A stretch of DNA of 39,292 nt from Synergistota bacterium (GCA_023450745.1 JAEXGR010000078.1:1-39292), one strand, 5' to 3'; shown: positions 18,370 through 25,802, counted from the first letter of the stretch. Notes: generated from the sequence alone by a model not told the origin. Translations and numbers: made by a program.

Positions 18370-18633
18370 TCAACCCTTATAGGCCATGCTGAAGGCCTTT
18401 TCCACGCCCTCTTCCGTCGGCACGCCCTCGGCTATCTTCTCGTCGCCGACAAAAAAGGTCGGGACATAATAATAATCGTAGCGGTCCGCCACCGCCGGCT
18501 CCTTCTTCTCGTCTATCGTGACGAAGGGCACCTCTTTATATTCCGGGTGCCGGTCAAAAAGCTCCGCGATCATCTCCGCCGCCCGTTTGCAGTGCGGGCA
18601 TCCCTCAAACATAAACATCTTCAATTCCTTCAT
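18370..18633 (-). CDS. Glutaredoxin/thioredoxin-like protein with CPHC motif
   Basis: 87-residue thioredoxin-fold protein with the redox site CPHC (residues 12-15) and the cis-Pro segment YVPTFFVGDEK. It is short like glutaredoxins. It lies 12 nt upstream of cysK in the same orientation, and I infer a shared transcript and a role in thiol or sulfur redox chemistry. A likely promoter lies at 18672-18699. Confidence 0.85.
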   Translation of the reverse strand: MKELKMFMFEGCPHCKRAAEMIAELFDRHPEYKEVPFVTIDEKKEPAVADRYDYYYVPTFFVGDEKIAEGVPTEEGVEKAFSMAYKG

Positions 18634-18671
18634 TTACCGTCACCATCCCTTTCGCTTTCACATTACTCATT

Positions 18672-18699
18672 ATTATATAACTTTTACGCCGGATGGAAA
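18672..18699 (-). promoter_or_regulatory. Probable promoter of the glutaredoxin-cysK pair
   Basis: On the minus strand TTTCCA (18694-18699) and TATAAT (18672-18677) are 16 bp apart, about 40 nt before the glutaredoxin start. The -10 is perfect; the -35 is weak. Confidence 0.5.
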
Positions 18700-18906
18700 G
18701 CGATATGCGGGCCGCGCCAGATAAGCATTTGCCGCAGAAGTCTCACGGGGAAAACGGCCAGCGCCATAAAAAACGCCCAAACCGCGCCATTTTACCTTAG
18801 CCGGAAGCGCCGTTTGACGCTATTATAACGTAGCGGCTTGTGCACTTAAACGCCGGGGGATAAAATTAACCGGGCAGCTAAGCCACATCAAGGAGGCAGT
18901 CAGAAC

Positions 18907-19878
18907 ATGAAATATAAAATCAGCGCGGCGGGCAGAGACCTTTTCTACAGCCGGAACGACCCCAAAGACCGCCGTCTCGGCGAGCTTATCGCGCGCGCAA
19001 GAATAGAAGATATCACGGCGGGGACGGCCGCCATCATCGGCGTCCCCGAAGACCGCGGGATTACGGCCAACAAAGGGCGCGCCGGCGCCGCCGACGGGCC
19101 TGACGACATCAGACGGCGGCTGTACCGCCTGACGCCGGGTTTCAGCGCCGACTTTCACCGCCTGCGCATTGTAGACGTCGGCAACGTAAACACGAATGGG
19201 CTGACGCTCGCGGAGGTGCACGAAGCCGAGACCGAGGCCGTGGCGGCCATCGTCTCGCGCGGCGGCCTGCCGATAGTCCTCGGCGGCGGCCACGACCTCA
19301 CCTACCCCGGCGTCGCGGGGCTCGTAAAGGGCGCGCGAATCGGACGCGACGGCATGGGGCTGATAAACGTCGACGCCCACCTCGACGTGCGCAGCGACGA
19401 AAACGGCATCAACAGCGGCACCTCGTTCTACCGGGCGCTGACGCAGCTGCCGGACCAGGCGCTCTGCGGCCGGGCCTTCGTCGAATTCGGCATTCAGGAG
19501 CAGTACAATTCGCCCTACTATTACAACTGGGTGCTGGAACAGGGCGGGCAGGTCATTACCCTGCGCGAGGTCTCGGAGCGGGTGATGGAATTCTTCCTCC
19601 AGGCGCTCAACGCCGCCGGAAAAAACGGCCGGTCGGTCGCGGTCTCGCTGGATATTGACGCGGTGCGCAGCACCGAAGCGCCCGGCGCGTCGGCCAGCAA
19701 CCCCAGCGGCCTCAAAGCCCCCGAACTGGACAAGATCGCCTATCTCGCGGGACGCAGCATCAAAGTAAAATACCTCGATATCATGGAAGTCTCGCCAATC
19801 CTCGACGAAGACCACCGCACCGCGGCGCTCGCCGCCTCGGCGCTCTTCTCCTTCTTCCGCGGGCTCTGCGAGAGATAA
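18907..19878 (+). CDS. hutG: Formimidoylglutamase-like arginase family hydrolase (HutG-like)
   Basis: Binuclear manganese ureohydrolase fold, 323 residues. Metal ligands are visible: H129 in GGGHDLTYP, D156/H158/D160 in NVDAHLDVR, and D249/D251 in SLDIDAV. SGTSFYRAL and FGIQEQYNSP fit formimidoylglutamase rather than agmatinase. It would release formamide from N-formimidoyl-glutamate in histidine breakdown. A HutD-family gene lies convergent nearby, which supports this. An AAGGAGG ribosome site precedes the ATG. No hutH, hutU or hutI is in the window, so the pathway is only partly seen. Confidence 0.82.
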   Translation: MKYKISAAGRDLFYSRNDPKDRRLGELIARARIEDITAGTAAIIGVPEDRGITANKGRAGAADGPDDIRRRLYRLTPGFSADFHRLRIVDVGNVNTNGLTLAEVHEAETEAVAAIVSRGGLPIVLGGGHDLTYPGVAGLVKGARIGRDGMGLINVDAHLDVRSDENGINSGTSFYRALTQLPDQALCGRAFVEFGIQEQYNSPYYYNWVLEQGGQVITLREVSERVMEFFLQALNAAGKNGRSVAVSLDIDAVRSTEAPGASASNPSGLKAPELDKIAYLAGRSIKVKYLDIMEVSPILDEDHRTAALAASALFSFFRGLCER

Positions 19879-19888
19879 AGGCGCAAGC

Positions 19889-20527
19889 CTAACTGGAAAG
19901 CGCCGCCGCCGTCTTCAAATAAGCGGCGGCGGCCTCCGTATCCAGAAGATAACGGCCATCTGCGAGCGCGGAGGCCGCCGTGATCCCGAACCAGTGAGGA
20001 AACGGGAGCAAATACCCCGCCTCGATCGCGGGCGCCGCCGCCAGCCGCCGCAAATAGCGCGGCGCGGCGGTGAGCGCCTCTTTGAACCTTTCCTCGGCAG
20101 GCCCGCAGCCGGCGCGCCAAAAGGTGAGAGGGCCGAAAGACTGCCACAAATTCACCAGGCCAAGTTCCATAAAATCGGGAGAGCCCGCGAACAGGGGCAC
20201 GCCGAGCCGCGATTCCGCAAAAGCCAGAAAATCATCCACCGAAGACAGCCTCCGCGCCAGAAACGCCTCCGTGAGGCCGGCGGCAAAGGCCCGCCCCTCT
20301 TCCGGAAACGCCAGGCGCATACCGACAAAAGCCGCCGGAGCGCCGCCCTCGCCCGCCGCGTCAAAAAAGACCTCGATCCCAAGCCGCGCCGCGCGAAAAC
20401 CGGCGAGCCACGCCTCAAACGGCGCGGCGGGCGAATCCCCGCCGACCGAAAGCGCCTCCTCCCAGCGCGACTCCGGCGCGAACTGCAACCTTTCTATCCG
20501 GCGCGCTCCGGCCCCCGGCGGCAGCAC
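19889..20527 (-). CDS. Uncharacterised protein downstream of hutD
   Basis: 212 residues; I do not recognise the family. It is Ala- and Phe-rich, without a signal peptide or clear membrane helices. Segments that may help find relatives are PDFMELGLVNLWQSFGPLT and the cluster YLLPFPHWFG near the C-terminus. It starts with GTG one base after the HutD-family stop, so it is translationally coupled to that gene and may act with it. Its 3' end lies 10 nt from the convergent hutG stop. Confidence 0.7.
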   Translation of the reverse strand: MLPPGAGARRIERLQFAPESRWEEALSVGGDSPAAPFEAWLAGFRAARLGIEVFFDAAGEGGAPAAFVGMRLAFPEEGRAFAAGLTEAFLARRLSSVDDFLAFAESRLGVPLFAGSPDFMELGLVNLWQSFGPLTFWRAGCGPAEERFKEALTAAPRYLRRLAAAPAIEAGYLLPFPHWFGITAASALADGRYLLDTEAAAAYLKTAAALSS

Positions 20528-20528
20528 C

Positions 20529-21152
20529 TTACGCCTCCCGCCACACGGCGGCGCTCACGGCGGGGACATCGGCCGCGGCGCAGCTCACCGTAAGCGCGAT
20601 CTGTCCGCCCGGCGCGGGCAGATAAGAGATGAGGATAAAATCACCGGCTTCCAGCGTGATCCTCGCGAAGCGCCCATCCTTTTCCACCTCCGCCGTGACG
20701 CCGCCGGCGACGGCGTAGAGGCCGTACCAGCAGCGGGAGGCCTGCGGCATGGGCAGTGTGATCTTTTTATCAGCTAAAACGGCGGCCATACTTCCGCCGT
20801 AGCCTTTTGCCGTCATGAGATTGAAATCCACACACCGGCCCGCCGACCGCGTATTCCAGCCGCCCTCAAACTCCTCCACGTCGGCAAGCGGTATCATCAC
20901 GCGGCTGCCTATCCCCTCGTGCGTCAGCTCGATGCCGCCCTCAAGCAACATCAAATGCCGGTGTATCCCCGGCAGCGGCGTGAAAACAGACTCCTCGTCC
21001 TCGACGACCGCGGAGCTGACGCGCCAGTCAAACCTTCTCGCCGCGTAATCCGCGCCCTCGGGCCAAATCGCGAGCTGCGTCGTGATACCGCCGCTCCACC
21101 TCTTATGTTCAAGCTCGTCCCTGCGTACTATTCTGATATCCGCCTGCGGCAT
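20529..21152 (-). CDS. hutD: HutD/Ves family cupin-like protein
   Basis: 207 residues. The family pattern is clear: KRWSGGITTQLAIWPEGADY near residue 17, FDWRVSSAVVEDEESVFTPLPGIHRHLMLLEGG, and VEEFEGGWNTRSAGRCVDFNLM. HutD proteins have a double cupin-like fold and are linked to histidine utilisation, where they are thought to limit pathway flux; the biochemical role is unclear. The N-terminus overlaps the DUF523 gene by 25 nt. Its position opposite the HutG-like gene agrees with a histidine role. Confidence 0.85.
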   Translation of the reverse strand: MPQADIRIVRRDELEHKRWSGGITTQLAIWPEGADYAARRFDWRVSSAVVEDEESVFTPLPGIHRHLMLLEGGIELTHEGIGSRVMIPLADVEEFEGGWNTRSAGRCVDFNLMTAKGYGGSMAAVLADKKITLPMPQASRCWYGLYAVAGGVTAEVEKDGRFARITLEAGDFILISYLPAPGGQIALTVSCAAADVPAVSAAVWREA

Positions 21153-21604
21153 TTTACAGCCTCCTTCAATTCGTCTATATGTTCCTCGCTGAACACCCTG
21201 ATCCCCGCGTCGGCAAGCAGGCGCGCCGTAACCCCCGCGCCCGCCGTCCGCCTGCCGGTGAAAGTCCCGTCGTAAATCATATTCGCGCCGCAGGAGGGGC
21301 TGCGCTCCTTGAGCAGGGCAAACTCGCAGCCAAACAGCCGCGCGGCCCGCAGCGCCTCGCGCGCGCCTCTTTCAAAAGCCTCCGTATTATCCCGCCCCCC
21401 TCGCTCGACCACGCGGCCGTTCAATATCTCGTCCGGCTCGCGCGGCGTCGGCAGCCCGCCAAGCTGTTCGGGACATACCGGTATCAGACAGTATTCCGCC
21501 AGCAGCCCGGCGGCGCGTTCATCCCAGCAGCCGCCGCCGCAGTAGCGGCAGTTCATCCCCAACAGGCAGGCGCTGACAAGTATTTTAGCAGCATTCTCCT
21601 TCAT
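21128..21604 (-). CDS. DUF523 family protein
   Basis: About 158 residues. Conserved cysteine motifs of the family are present: LVSACLLGMNCRYCGG at the N-terminus, PVCPEQLGGLPTPREP in the middle, and LLKERSPSCGANMIYDGTF near residue 105. The cysteines suggest metal or FeS binding, though no activity is established for the family. I chose ATG at 21604; a TTG at 21634 would extend it by ten residues but has no ribosome site. It overlaps hutD and is probably co-transcribed with it. Confidence 0.85.
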   Translation of the reverse strand: MKENAAKILVSACLLGMNCRYCGGGCWDERAAGLLAEYCLIPVCPEQLGGLPTPREPDEILNGRVVERGGRDNTEAFERGAREALRAARLFGCEFALLKERSPSCGANMIYDGTFTGRRTAGAGVTARLLADAGIRVFSEEHIDELKEAVKCRRRISE

Positions 21605-21745
21605 CCCGACCACGCTCTCATCAGTATTTTCCAAAAGAATATATCACAAAAACGTCCTTATAAACCGCCGCGCAAAACAAACGCGCGAAAGACAGTCCCC
21701 GCGCCCATTGCTGAAAACCGCCGGGCAATATGCCCGCAAGCCGCC

Positions 21746-21783
21746 CGCGCCGCGATAGATCACCCCCGCAAACAGTTACCGCC
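21746..21783 (+). repeat. 38-bp direct repeat, left copy
   Basis: Begins cgcgccgcgatagatca and ends ttaccgcc. It matches the copy at 22608-22645 at 36 of 38 positions (differences at 21763 and 21775). The pair flanks the RNA-PBECR4 cassette. The sequence between the DUF523 gene and this repeat (21605-21745) shows nothing else I can name. Confidence 0.85.
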
Positions 21784-21801
21784 GCAAATGGCATTTCGCC
21801 A

Positions 21802-21830
21802 TTGACAGCCCCTTGATAAAAGGTGATAAT
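21802..21830 (+). promoter_or_regulatory. Promoter of the structured RNA upstream of the PBECR4 gene
   Basis: TTGACA (21802-21807), a 17-bp spacer and GATAAT (21825-21830) make a near-consensus sigma-70 promoter. Transcription would start near 21837, within 60 nt of the left direct repeat. A short palindrome (aatggc/gccatt, 21787-21803) overlaps the -35 edge and may be an operator. Confidence 0.75.
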
Positions 21831-21836
21831 GACTTT

Positions 21837-22011
21837 GATGACAGGCAACGTGTGTGTCTGTCAAAGCGTTGAAGTGAGAGGGTGCGCCGGCAGGCACCGT
21901 CTTACGGAGCTTTCGGGAGGGGTTGTACAGCGAAACCTCAAGCCGGCTCAGGCCAGATCTGGCTGAAAGAAAATGTACATGCGGGCTCTGCCTGACGGCA
22001 GGGCCTTTTTT
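21837..22011 (+). ncRNA. Candidate structured RNA ending in an intrinsic terminator
   Basis: About 175 nt lie between a near-consensus promoter and a terminator, with no convincing ORF. Helices I can pair: a bulged stem pairing ctttg/acag (from 21833) with ctgtcaaag (to 21866); ggtgc/gcacc (21881-21898); ggtt/aacc (21921-21937); and the palindrome gccagatctggc (21952-21963). The loop gccggc (21886-21891) can pair with gccggc at 21942-21947, a possible pseudoknot. tgtaca occurs at 21924 and 21974. It matches no riboswitch or housekeeping RNA I know. It could be an attenuating leader, or an RNA antitoxin for the nuclease just downstream. Confidence 0.6.
21983..22011 (+). terminator. Intrinsic terminator between the RNA and the PBECR4 gene
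   Basis: Stem gggctctgcc/ggcagggcc with a 4-nt loop is followed by six T. It ends 22 nt before the PBECR4 start codon, so the nuclease is expressed only by read-through or after processing. Confidence 0.85.
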
Positions 22012-22032
22012 ATTGGAAAAGAGGGGCGCGCG

Positions 22033-22620
22033 ATGGACCTGCTGCTGCAATGCGCCAGAGTATTTGCCGGACTTACCTCGTATCAGTACAATATAGTGAT
22101 TGGCCGCAAAGGGAAAACAATAAGTTTTTCTATTTCCTTTGATTATACGCATTTTCATCACCTTGCCGGACTTCATAAACTGAAAGATAACTATTTTCTC
22201 CGCACCGGCAGCCGCAAAGACATCATAGAAAAAATACTGACTGGGAGGCTGACATGTCGGGATATTCAACAGAGCGCCTTTTATTCTCAGATCGAGCCGC
22301 GCCTGCTTCCGCTGTCTGATCTGGAAAATTTTCTTGACAGTAATCAAATTATCTTTCGCTATAGCAAAAACAAAAATCCCGACTCCCGGATAGAGGCCGA
22401 CTACCTGCTGCAAAATATATTCCCCGACAGTCCGGTTTTTCTCTTCACTTCCGAAGACGCCGCGGCAGGCTCGCAAATCTGCCGTTCGATATTCCCCCGG
22501 GGCAAATACGATTATACAAAAAACCAAAGCAAATATACGTTATTAAAAAAAGAAAAACAAAACATCTTGACCGGAAAAACCACCGAACAATATATCAGTA
22601 AGTCGTTCGCGCCGCGATAG
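22033..22620 (+). CDS. PBECR4-domain protein, putative RNase toxin
   Basis: 195 residues matching the PBECR4 domain (phage/barnase-EndoU-colicin-RelE-like nuclease group) in my recollection. Hallmarks are FHHLAGLHKLKDNY (41-54), ILTGRLTCRDIQQS, the block RIEADYLLQN (119-128), and DYTKNQSKYTLLKKEKQNI (160-178). Catalytic activity is predicted, not shown. ATG at 22033 follows GAGGGG; the longer reading from 21973 runs through the terminator and is unlikely. It is AT-richer than the backbone genes. The last codons and the stop lie in the right direct repeat, so the C-terminus (SFAPR) may have been set by insertion or recombination. Confidence 0.75.
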   Translation: MDLLLQCARVFAGLTSYQYNIVIGRKGKTISFSISFDYTHFHHLAGLHKLKDNYFLRTGSRKDIIEKILTGRLTCRDIQQSAFYSQIEPRLLPLSDLENFLDSNQIIFRYSKNKNPDSRIEADYLLQNIFPDSPVFLFTSEDAAAGSQICRSIFPRGKYDYTKNQSKYTLLKKEKQNILTGKTTEQYISKSFAPR

Positions 22621-22645
22621 ATCATCCCCGCAAACAATTACCGCC
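22608..22645 (+). repeat. 38-bp direct repeat, right copy
   Basis: Partner of 21746-21783 (36/38 identical), 862 bp downstream in the same orientation. It supplies the PBECR4 stop codon (tag, 22618-22620). The pair could be attachment-like ends or a duplication that allows loss of the cassette by recombination. Confidence 0.85.
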
Positions 22646-22758
22646 AGCGTCACGCGTGAAGCGCAAACCGGCGTTTATGGGCGGCAAACCGAAATCACGG
22701 CTTCGGCACCCTGGCCGCCCCCATGAGAGATGCTTGAAAGGCAAAGCGCGGAATTCTG

Positions 22759-22880
22759 GGGTTTAAGGCTCCCTCGCCGAGGCGGCCAGAGAGCCAAATC
22801 AGTGCTTTTCTGATTTGTGCGATTCGGCTGGTTGTTACATCAGAGCTGGCCCGGCGAAGCAGGGACTGAGGGAGTATTGC
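22759..22880. repeat. Hairpin repeat copy with 60-nt insert
   Basis: A copy of the GGCTCCCTC...GAGGGAG element, here carrying an insert with its own hairpin (aaatcag/ctgattt) and the segment cggctggttgttacatcag. It occupies most of the 322-bp gene-free stretch before the DUF559 gene. The first 110 bp after the direct repeat (22646-22758) show no feature I can name. Confidence 0.75.
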
Positions 22881-22968
22881 CTTTGCTCTCCCTCTATCCT
22901 TGATCATCTGCACATGATATGCTTATCACGTATTCTATACAATGATTAATAACGCGGGAGTGGATTAA

Positions 22969-23376
22969 ATGGTCGTGCGCTATGATAAAAGAATCATCCC
23001 TCTGGCCCGGGAACTGCGCCGCAGGATGACTCCTGAGGAACGGCATCTTTGGTACGATTTTCTCGCAAAGTATCCTGTTCGCTTTCAGCGTCAGAAGGTT
23101 ATCGACCGCTACATAGCCGACTTTTATTGTTTTGAAGCCGCGCTGGCTGTAGAGATAGACGGCGGGCAACACTATTGCGACGACAGGCCGGATTACGACC
23201 GGCGGCGGACGGAATGTTTTCAAAGGCTTGGGATAGAGGTGATGCGCTTTACCAATCCCGAGGTCCGCCAGTGCTTTAACGAAGTATGCTGCAAAATTGA
23301 CAGATATATTATGCGAAAGCTCGCGCGCGACATTCCCGAACCGCCTGGGTTCCTGCGAGTTTTAGCAGACGATTAG
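22969..23376 (+). CDS. DUF559 family endonuclease-like protein
   Basis: 135 residues of the DUF559/Vsr-like restriction-endonuclease fold. The pattern is complete: ARELRRRMTPEERHLWYDFL at the N-terminus, RFQRQKVIDRYIADFYC, VEIDGGQH with the likely catalytic Glu/Asp residues, YDRRRTECFQRLGIEVMRF, and a C-terminal tail. Such proteins are often single genes in variable regions and their role is not settled; DNA cleavage or repair is inferred from the fold. ATG follows GGGAGTGG. It stands alone between hairpin repeats with no obvious methylase partner. Confidence 0.85.
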   Translation: MVVRYDKRIIPLARELRRRMTPEERHLWYDFLAKYPVRFQRQKVIDRYIADFYCFEAALAVEIDGGQHYCDDRPDYDRRRTECFQRLGIEVMRFTNPEVRQCFNEVCCKIDRYIMRKLARDIPEPPGFLRVLADD

Positions 23377-23435
23377 AAGCGCTGGCGTAAATAAAAATAA
23401 TTAAGCGGTAAAAGAGGCAAAGCCAAAGCTCTCTC

Positions 23436-24435
23436 CGCTAGCCGCATGGCTTGCCTGCGTGAATCAGGCGCGAAACAAAAGGAAGGGCACACTCCTTCCG
23501 ACCCGGCGGGAAAGCGCCTCCGGCCCACCTCCCTCAGGGAGGGAGGCTTTAAGGCACAAAGCGCGGAATTAGGATTTTAAAGGCTCTCCGGCCGCATCAT
23601 AGAGTGAGGCTTAAGGCGCAAAGCGTGGAAACAAAGATTTTGACTCTCTGGCCGTTCAACGAAGCATAGGGAAGACACCGGGCGGATACGTTTCAGTGAC
23701 TGCACTTTTTTGCTCTTCATGATTTAAAGGCTCCCTCGCCGAGGGAGCTGGCCCGCAGGGACTGAGGGAGTTTTGCCTTTGCTTTTTTTCTTTTATCGCT
23801 CGCGGAATCTCTCCGCTAGCCGCGTGGCTTGCCTGCGGGAATCAGGCGCGAAACGAGAGGAAGGTCACACTCCCTCCGACCCGGCGGAAAAACGCCGCCG
23901 GCCCACCTCCCTCAGGGAGGGAGGCTTTAAGGACAAAGCATAGAATTTAGGATTTTAAGGCTCCCTCGCTGAGGGAGCTGGCCCGCAGGGACTGAGGGAG
24001 TTTTGCCTTTGCTTTTTTTCTTTTATCGCTGGCGGGCTCTCTCCGTTAGCTGCGGGGCCTGCCTGCGTGAATCCGGCGCGGAGCGGGAGGAAGGCCACAC
24101 TCCCTCCGACCCGGCGGGAAAACCGCCGCCGGCCCACCTCCCTCAGGGAGGGAGGCTTTAAGGACAAAGCGCAGAATTTAGGGTTTTAAGGCTCCCTCGC
24201 CGAGGCGGCCAGAGAGCCAAATCAGTGCTTTTCTGATTTGTGCGAATCGGCTGGTTGTTACATCAGAGCTGGCCCGGCGAAGCCGGGACTGAGGGAGTAT
24301 TGCCTTTGCTCTTTTTCCTTTTATCGTTGGCGGAATTTCTCCGCTAGCCTCGGGGTTTACCTACGTGAATCAGGCGCGGAGCGGGAGGAAGGCCACACTC
24401 CCTCCGACCCGGCGGAAAAGCGCCGCCGGCCCACC
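23436..24435. repeat. Tandem array of about 230-bp units made of paired hairpin elements
   Basis: Fills most of the gene-free stretch 23377-24472. Units begin with ggctccctcgc at 23729, 23959 and 24190 (period 230-231), and a partial copy lies at about 23436-23575. Each unit holds one hairpin element in plus orientation (ctccctc...gagggag, then ctggcccg...gggactgagggag), a roughly 90-bp spacer (ttttatcgctggcgg... gaatcaggcgcgga), then a second element in inverse orientation (cactccctccgacccggcgg ... ccctcagggagggagg). The third unit carries the 60-nt insert seen at 22759. No ORF here looks genuine. Confidence 0.85.
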
Positions 24436-24472
24436 TCATCGCACAGAAAGGGACAGGCGTGACCCGCAGTGG

Positions 24473-24763
24473 TTAATTCTTTGTTATTGGGACAATGGCC
24501 AACGTTTTCCCTAAAGGCGCCAATATCTTAATCAGCGTTGTCAATGATGGTACTGTCGTACCGCTTTCTATTCGCGCAATCGTAGATTGAGCAATCCCTG
24601 TCATGTCCTTCAAGTCTCGTTGACTGACGTTTTTCTCCTGTCGTGCCTTTATCAGCTCATACATGAGCTGGGCCTGAATATTATTTTCCTGTATCTCTTC
24701 CGGCGTGTACAACTCGCGTTCAAATTCTTCGTCCCACACCCTGAATCCGTTTTTATAGGCCAT
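24473..24763 (-). CDS. HigA-like XRE antitoxin
   Basis: 96 residues with an XRE helix-turn-helix: KARQEKNVSQRDLKDMTGIA then QSTIARIESGTTVPSLTTLI (about residues 38-80). It follows the HigB-like toxin by 2 nt, the toxin-first order typical of higBA. I infer that it binds and neutralises the toxin and represses the shared promoter through the palindrome at 25161-25180. Gene composition is AT-richer than the chromosomal backbone. Confidence 0.88.
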   Translation of the reverse strand: MAYKNGFRVWDEEFERELYTPEEIQENNIQAQLMYELIKARQEKNVSQRDLKDMTGIAQSTIARIESGTTVPSLTTLIKILAPLGKTLAIVPITKN

Positions 24764-24765
24764 TG

Positions 24766-25137
24766 CTATTCCTCCTTATTGCCGTCGTATCTTGCTTTGA
24801 AATCATCCAACTCTCTTTTTGCCTGCGCAATTTCTTCCGGCGGTGTTTTTTGTGACTGTTTCATGAATGAGTGAAGCAAAACAAACGCGCCGTCGACAAA
24901 CCCGGCAAATAAAATGCGGTCGCGGATTGGCCGCAACTCCCAAATTTCACCCTCCAGATGTCGCATATACGGCATTCCAGCCATTGTGCCGACTTCGGAT
25001 AAAACCTTGATGTACTGCGAAATTTTGTTATGCTTAATACGGCTGTCTTTTGTTTTGCGTGCTCCCAGCTCTTGCATGTAATCCGCCACAGGCTCCCTGC
25101 CATTCCTATCGCTGTAAAAAATAATTTCATACAACAC
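24766..25137 (-). CDS. HigB/Gp49-like RelE-superfamily toxin
   Basis: About 123 residues of the phage-derived Gp49-like/HigB family. Characteristic segments are YEIIFYSDRNGREPVADYMQ at the N-terminus, MPYMRHLEGEIWELRPIRDR, ILFAGFVDGAFVLLHSFMKQ, and TPPEEIAQAKRELDDF. These toxins cleave mRNA at the ribosome. I chose the GTG at 25137, next to an AGAGGTG ribosome site; a TTG at 25134 also fits, and a longer reading to 25188 would run through the promoter. The antitoxin gene follows 2 nt later. Confidence 0.88.
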   Translation of the reverse strand: MLYEIIFYSDRNGREPVADYMQELGARKTKDSRIKHNKISQYIKVLSEVGTMAGMPYMRHLEGEIWELRPIRDRILFAGFVDGAFVLLHSFMKQSQKTPPEEIAQAKRELDDFKARYDGNKEE

Positions 25138-25159
25138 GCCGCACCTCTTTCTATAAATT

Positions 25160-25188
25160 ATGATAGCATAAGCGCTATCAGACGTCAA
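25160..25188 (-). promoter_or_regulatory. higBA promoter with operator palindrome
   Basis: On the minus strand TTGACG (25183-25188) and TATCAT (25160-25165) are 17 bp apart. A perfect palindrome TGATAGC-6-GCTATCA (25161-25180) covers the -10 and much of the spacer, exactly where HigA-type antitoxins repress. Confidence 0.8.
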
Positions 25189-25229
25189 AAGTTAAGAAAA
25201 TATTATATGACTAAATGATGCTCCCGGTG

Positions 25230-25690
25230 GGTTGGCTTTGCCCTTTGGCCGCCTCTTTGAGGGAGGCTTTAAGGACGCAAAACACGAAATTATGGGTTCA
25301 AGGCTCCCTCCGCGAGGCGGCCAGAGAGCCAAATCAGTGCTTTTCTGATTTGTGCGATAAGTGAGGCAGAAAATCTTTGATTTTCGTCGCCGAACTTAGT
25401 TTTTTCACCAATCGGCTGGTTGTTACATCAGAGCTGGCCCGCGAAGCGGGGTGAGGGAGTTTTGACTTTGGTTTTGGTTTTATGTTTTGTCTTCTTTCAG
25501 TTATGATTAAGGCAAGGGCAAGGGCAAAGTCAACACTCCCTCCGACCCGGCGGAAAACCGCCGCCGGCCCACCTCCCTCCCTGAGGGAGGCTTTAAAGGC
25601 GCAAACCAAAGCGCTGATTTGGCTCACTGGCCGCCTCAAGGAGGGAGGCTTTAAGGACAAAGCATAGAATTTAGGATTTTAAGGCCCCCT
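25230..25690. repeat. Hairpin repeat cluster between higBA and the MazF locus
   Basis: The gene-free stretch 25189-25829 holds several copies of the hairpin element in both orientations (about 25295-25460 and 25535-25595). The first has the 60-nt insert, and that insert itself contains a further segment of about 55 bp (about 25360-25413, starting aagtgaggcagaaaatc) between gtgcgat and cggctgg. No gene is seen. Confidence 0.75.
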
Positions 25691-25773
25691 GGCCGCCTAC
25701 ATTCGGGCACAGCCCGTTTGTTTTTAATTTGACAGATCGTTAGCCTCCTGCTCGATTTGTCATAGTTGATACA

Positions 25774-25802
25774 TTGACGGCGAACTTAGAACATACGATA
25801 AT
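25774..25802 (+). promoter_or_regulatory. Promoter of the MazF-like toxin-antitoxin pair
   Basis: TTGACG (25774-25779), 17-bp spacer, GATAAT (25797-25802). It is about 28 nt upstream of the small antitoxin-position gene, which has a GAGGAGGTG ribosome site. Confidence 0.7.

Noticed and set aside
21973..22032. Upstream start for the PBECR4 gene
   Set aside because: It would place the start codon before the terminator stem and lacks a ribosome site; ATG at 22033 has GAGGGG upstream.
21746..22645. tRNA-associated integration site
   Set aside because: Neither direct repeat copy resembles a tRNA 3' end, and no integrase gene is present in the window.
22695..22913. Small ORFs translating to SDVTTSRIAQIRKALIW and similar in many repeat copies
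   Set aside because: The phrase is the translation of the 60-nt insert of the hairpin repeat, appears wherever the insert occurs, and lacks ribosome sites; these are spurious.
23400..24460. CRISPR array
   Set aside because: The repeats are 230 bp units with internal inverted repeats and no unique spacers of constant size; no cas gene is nearby.
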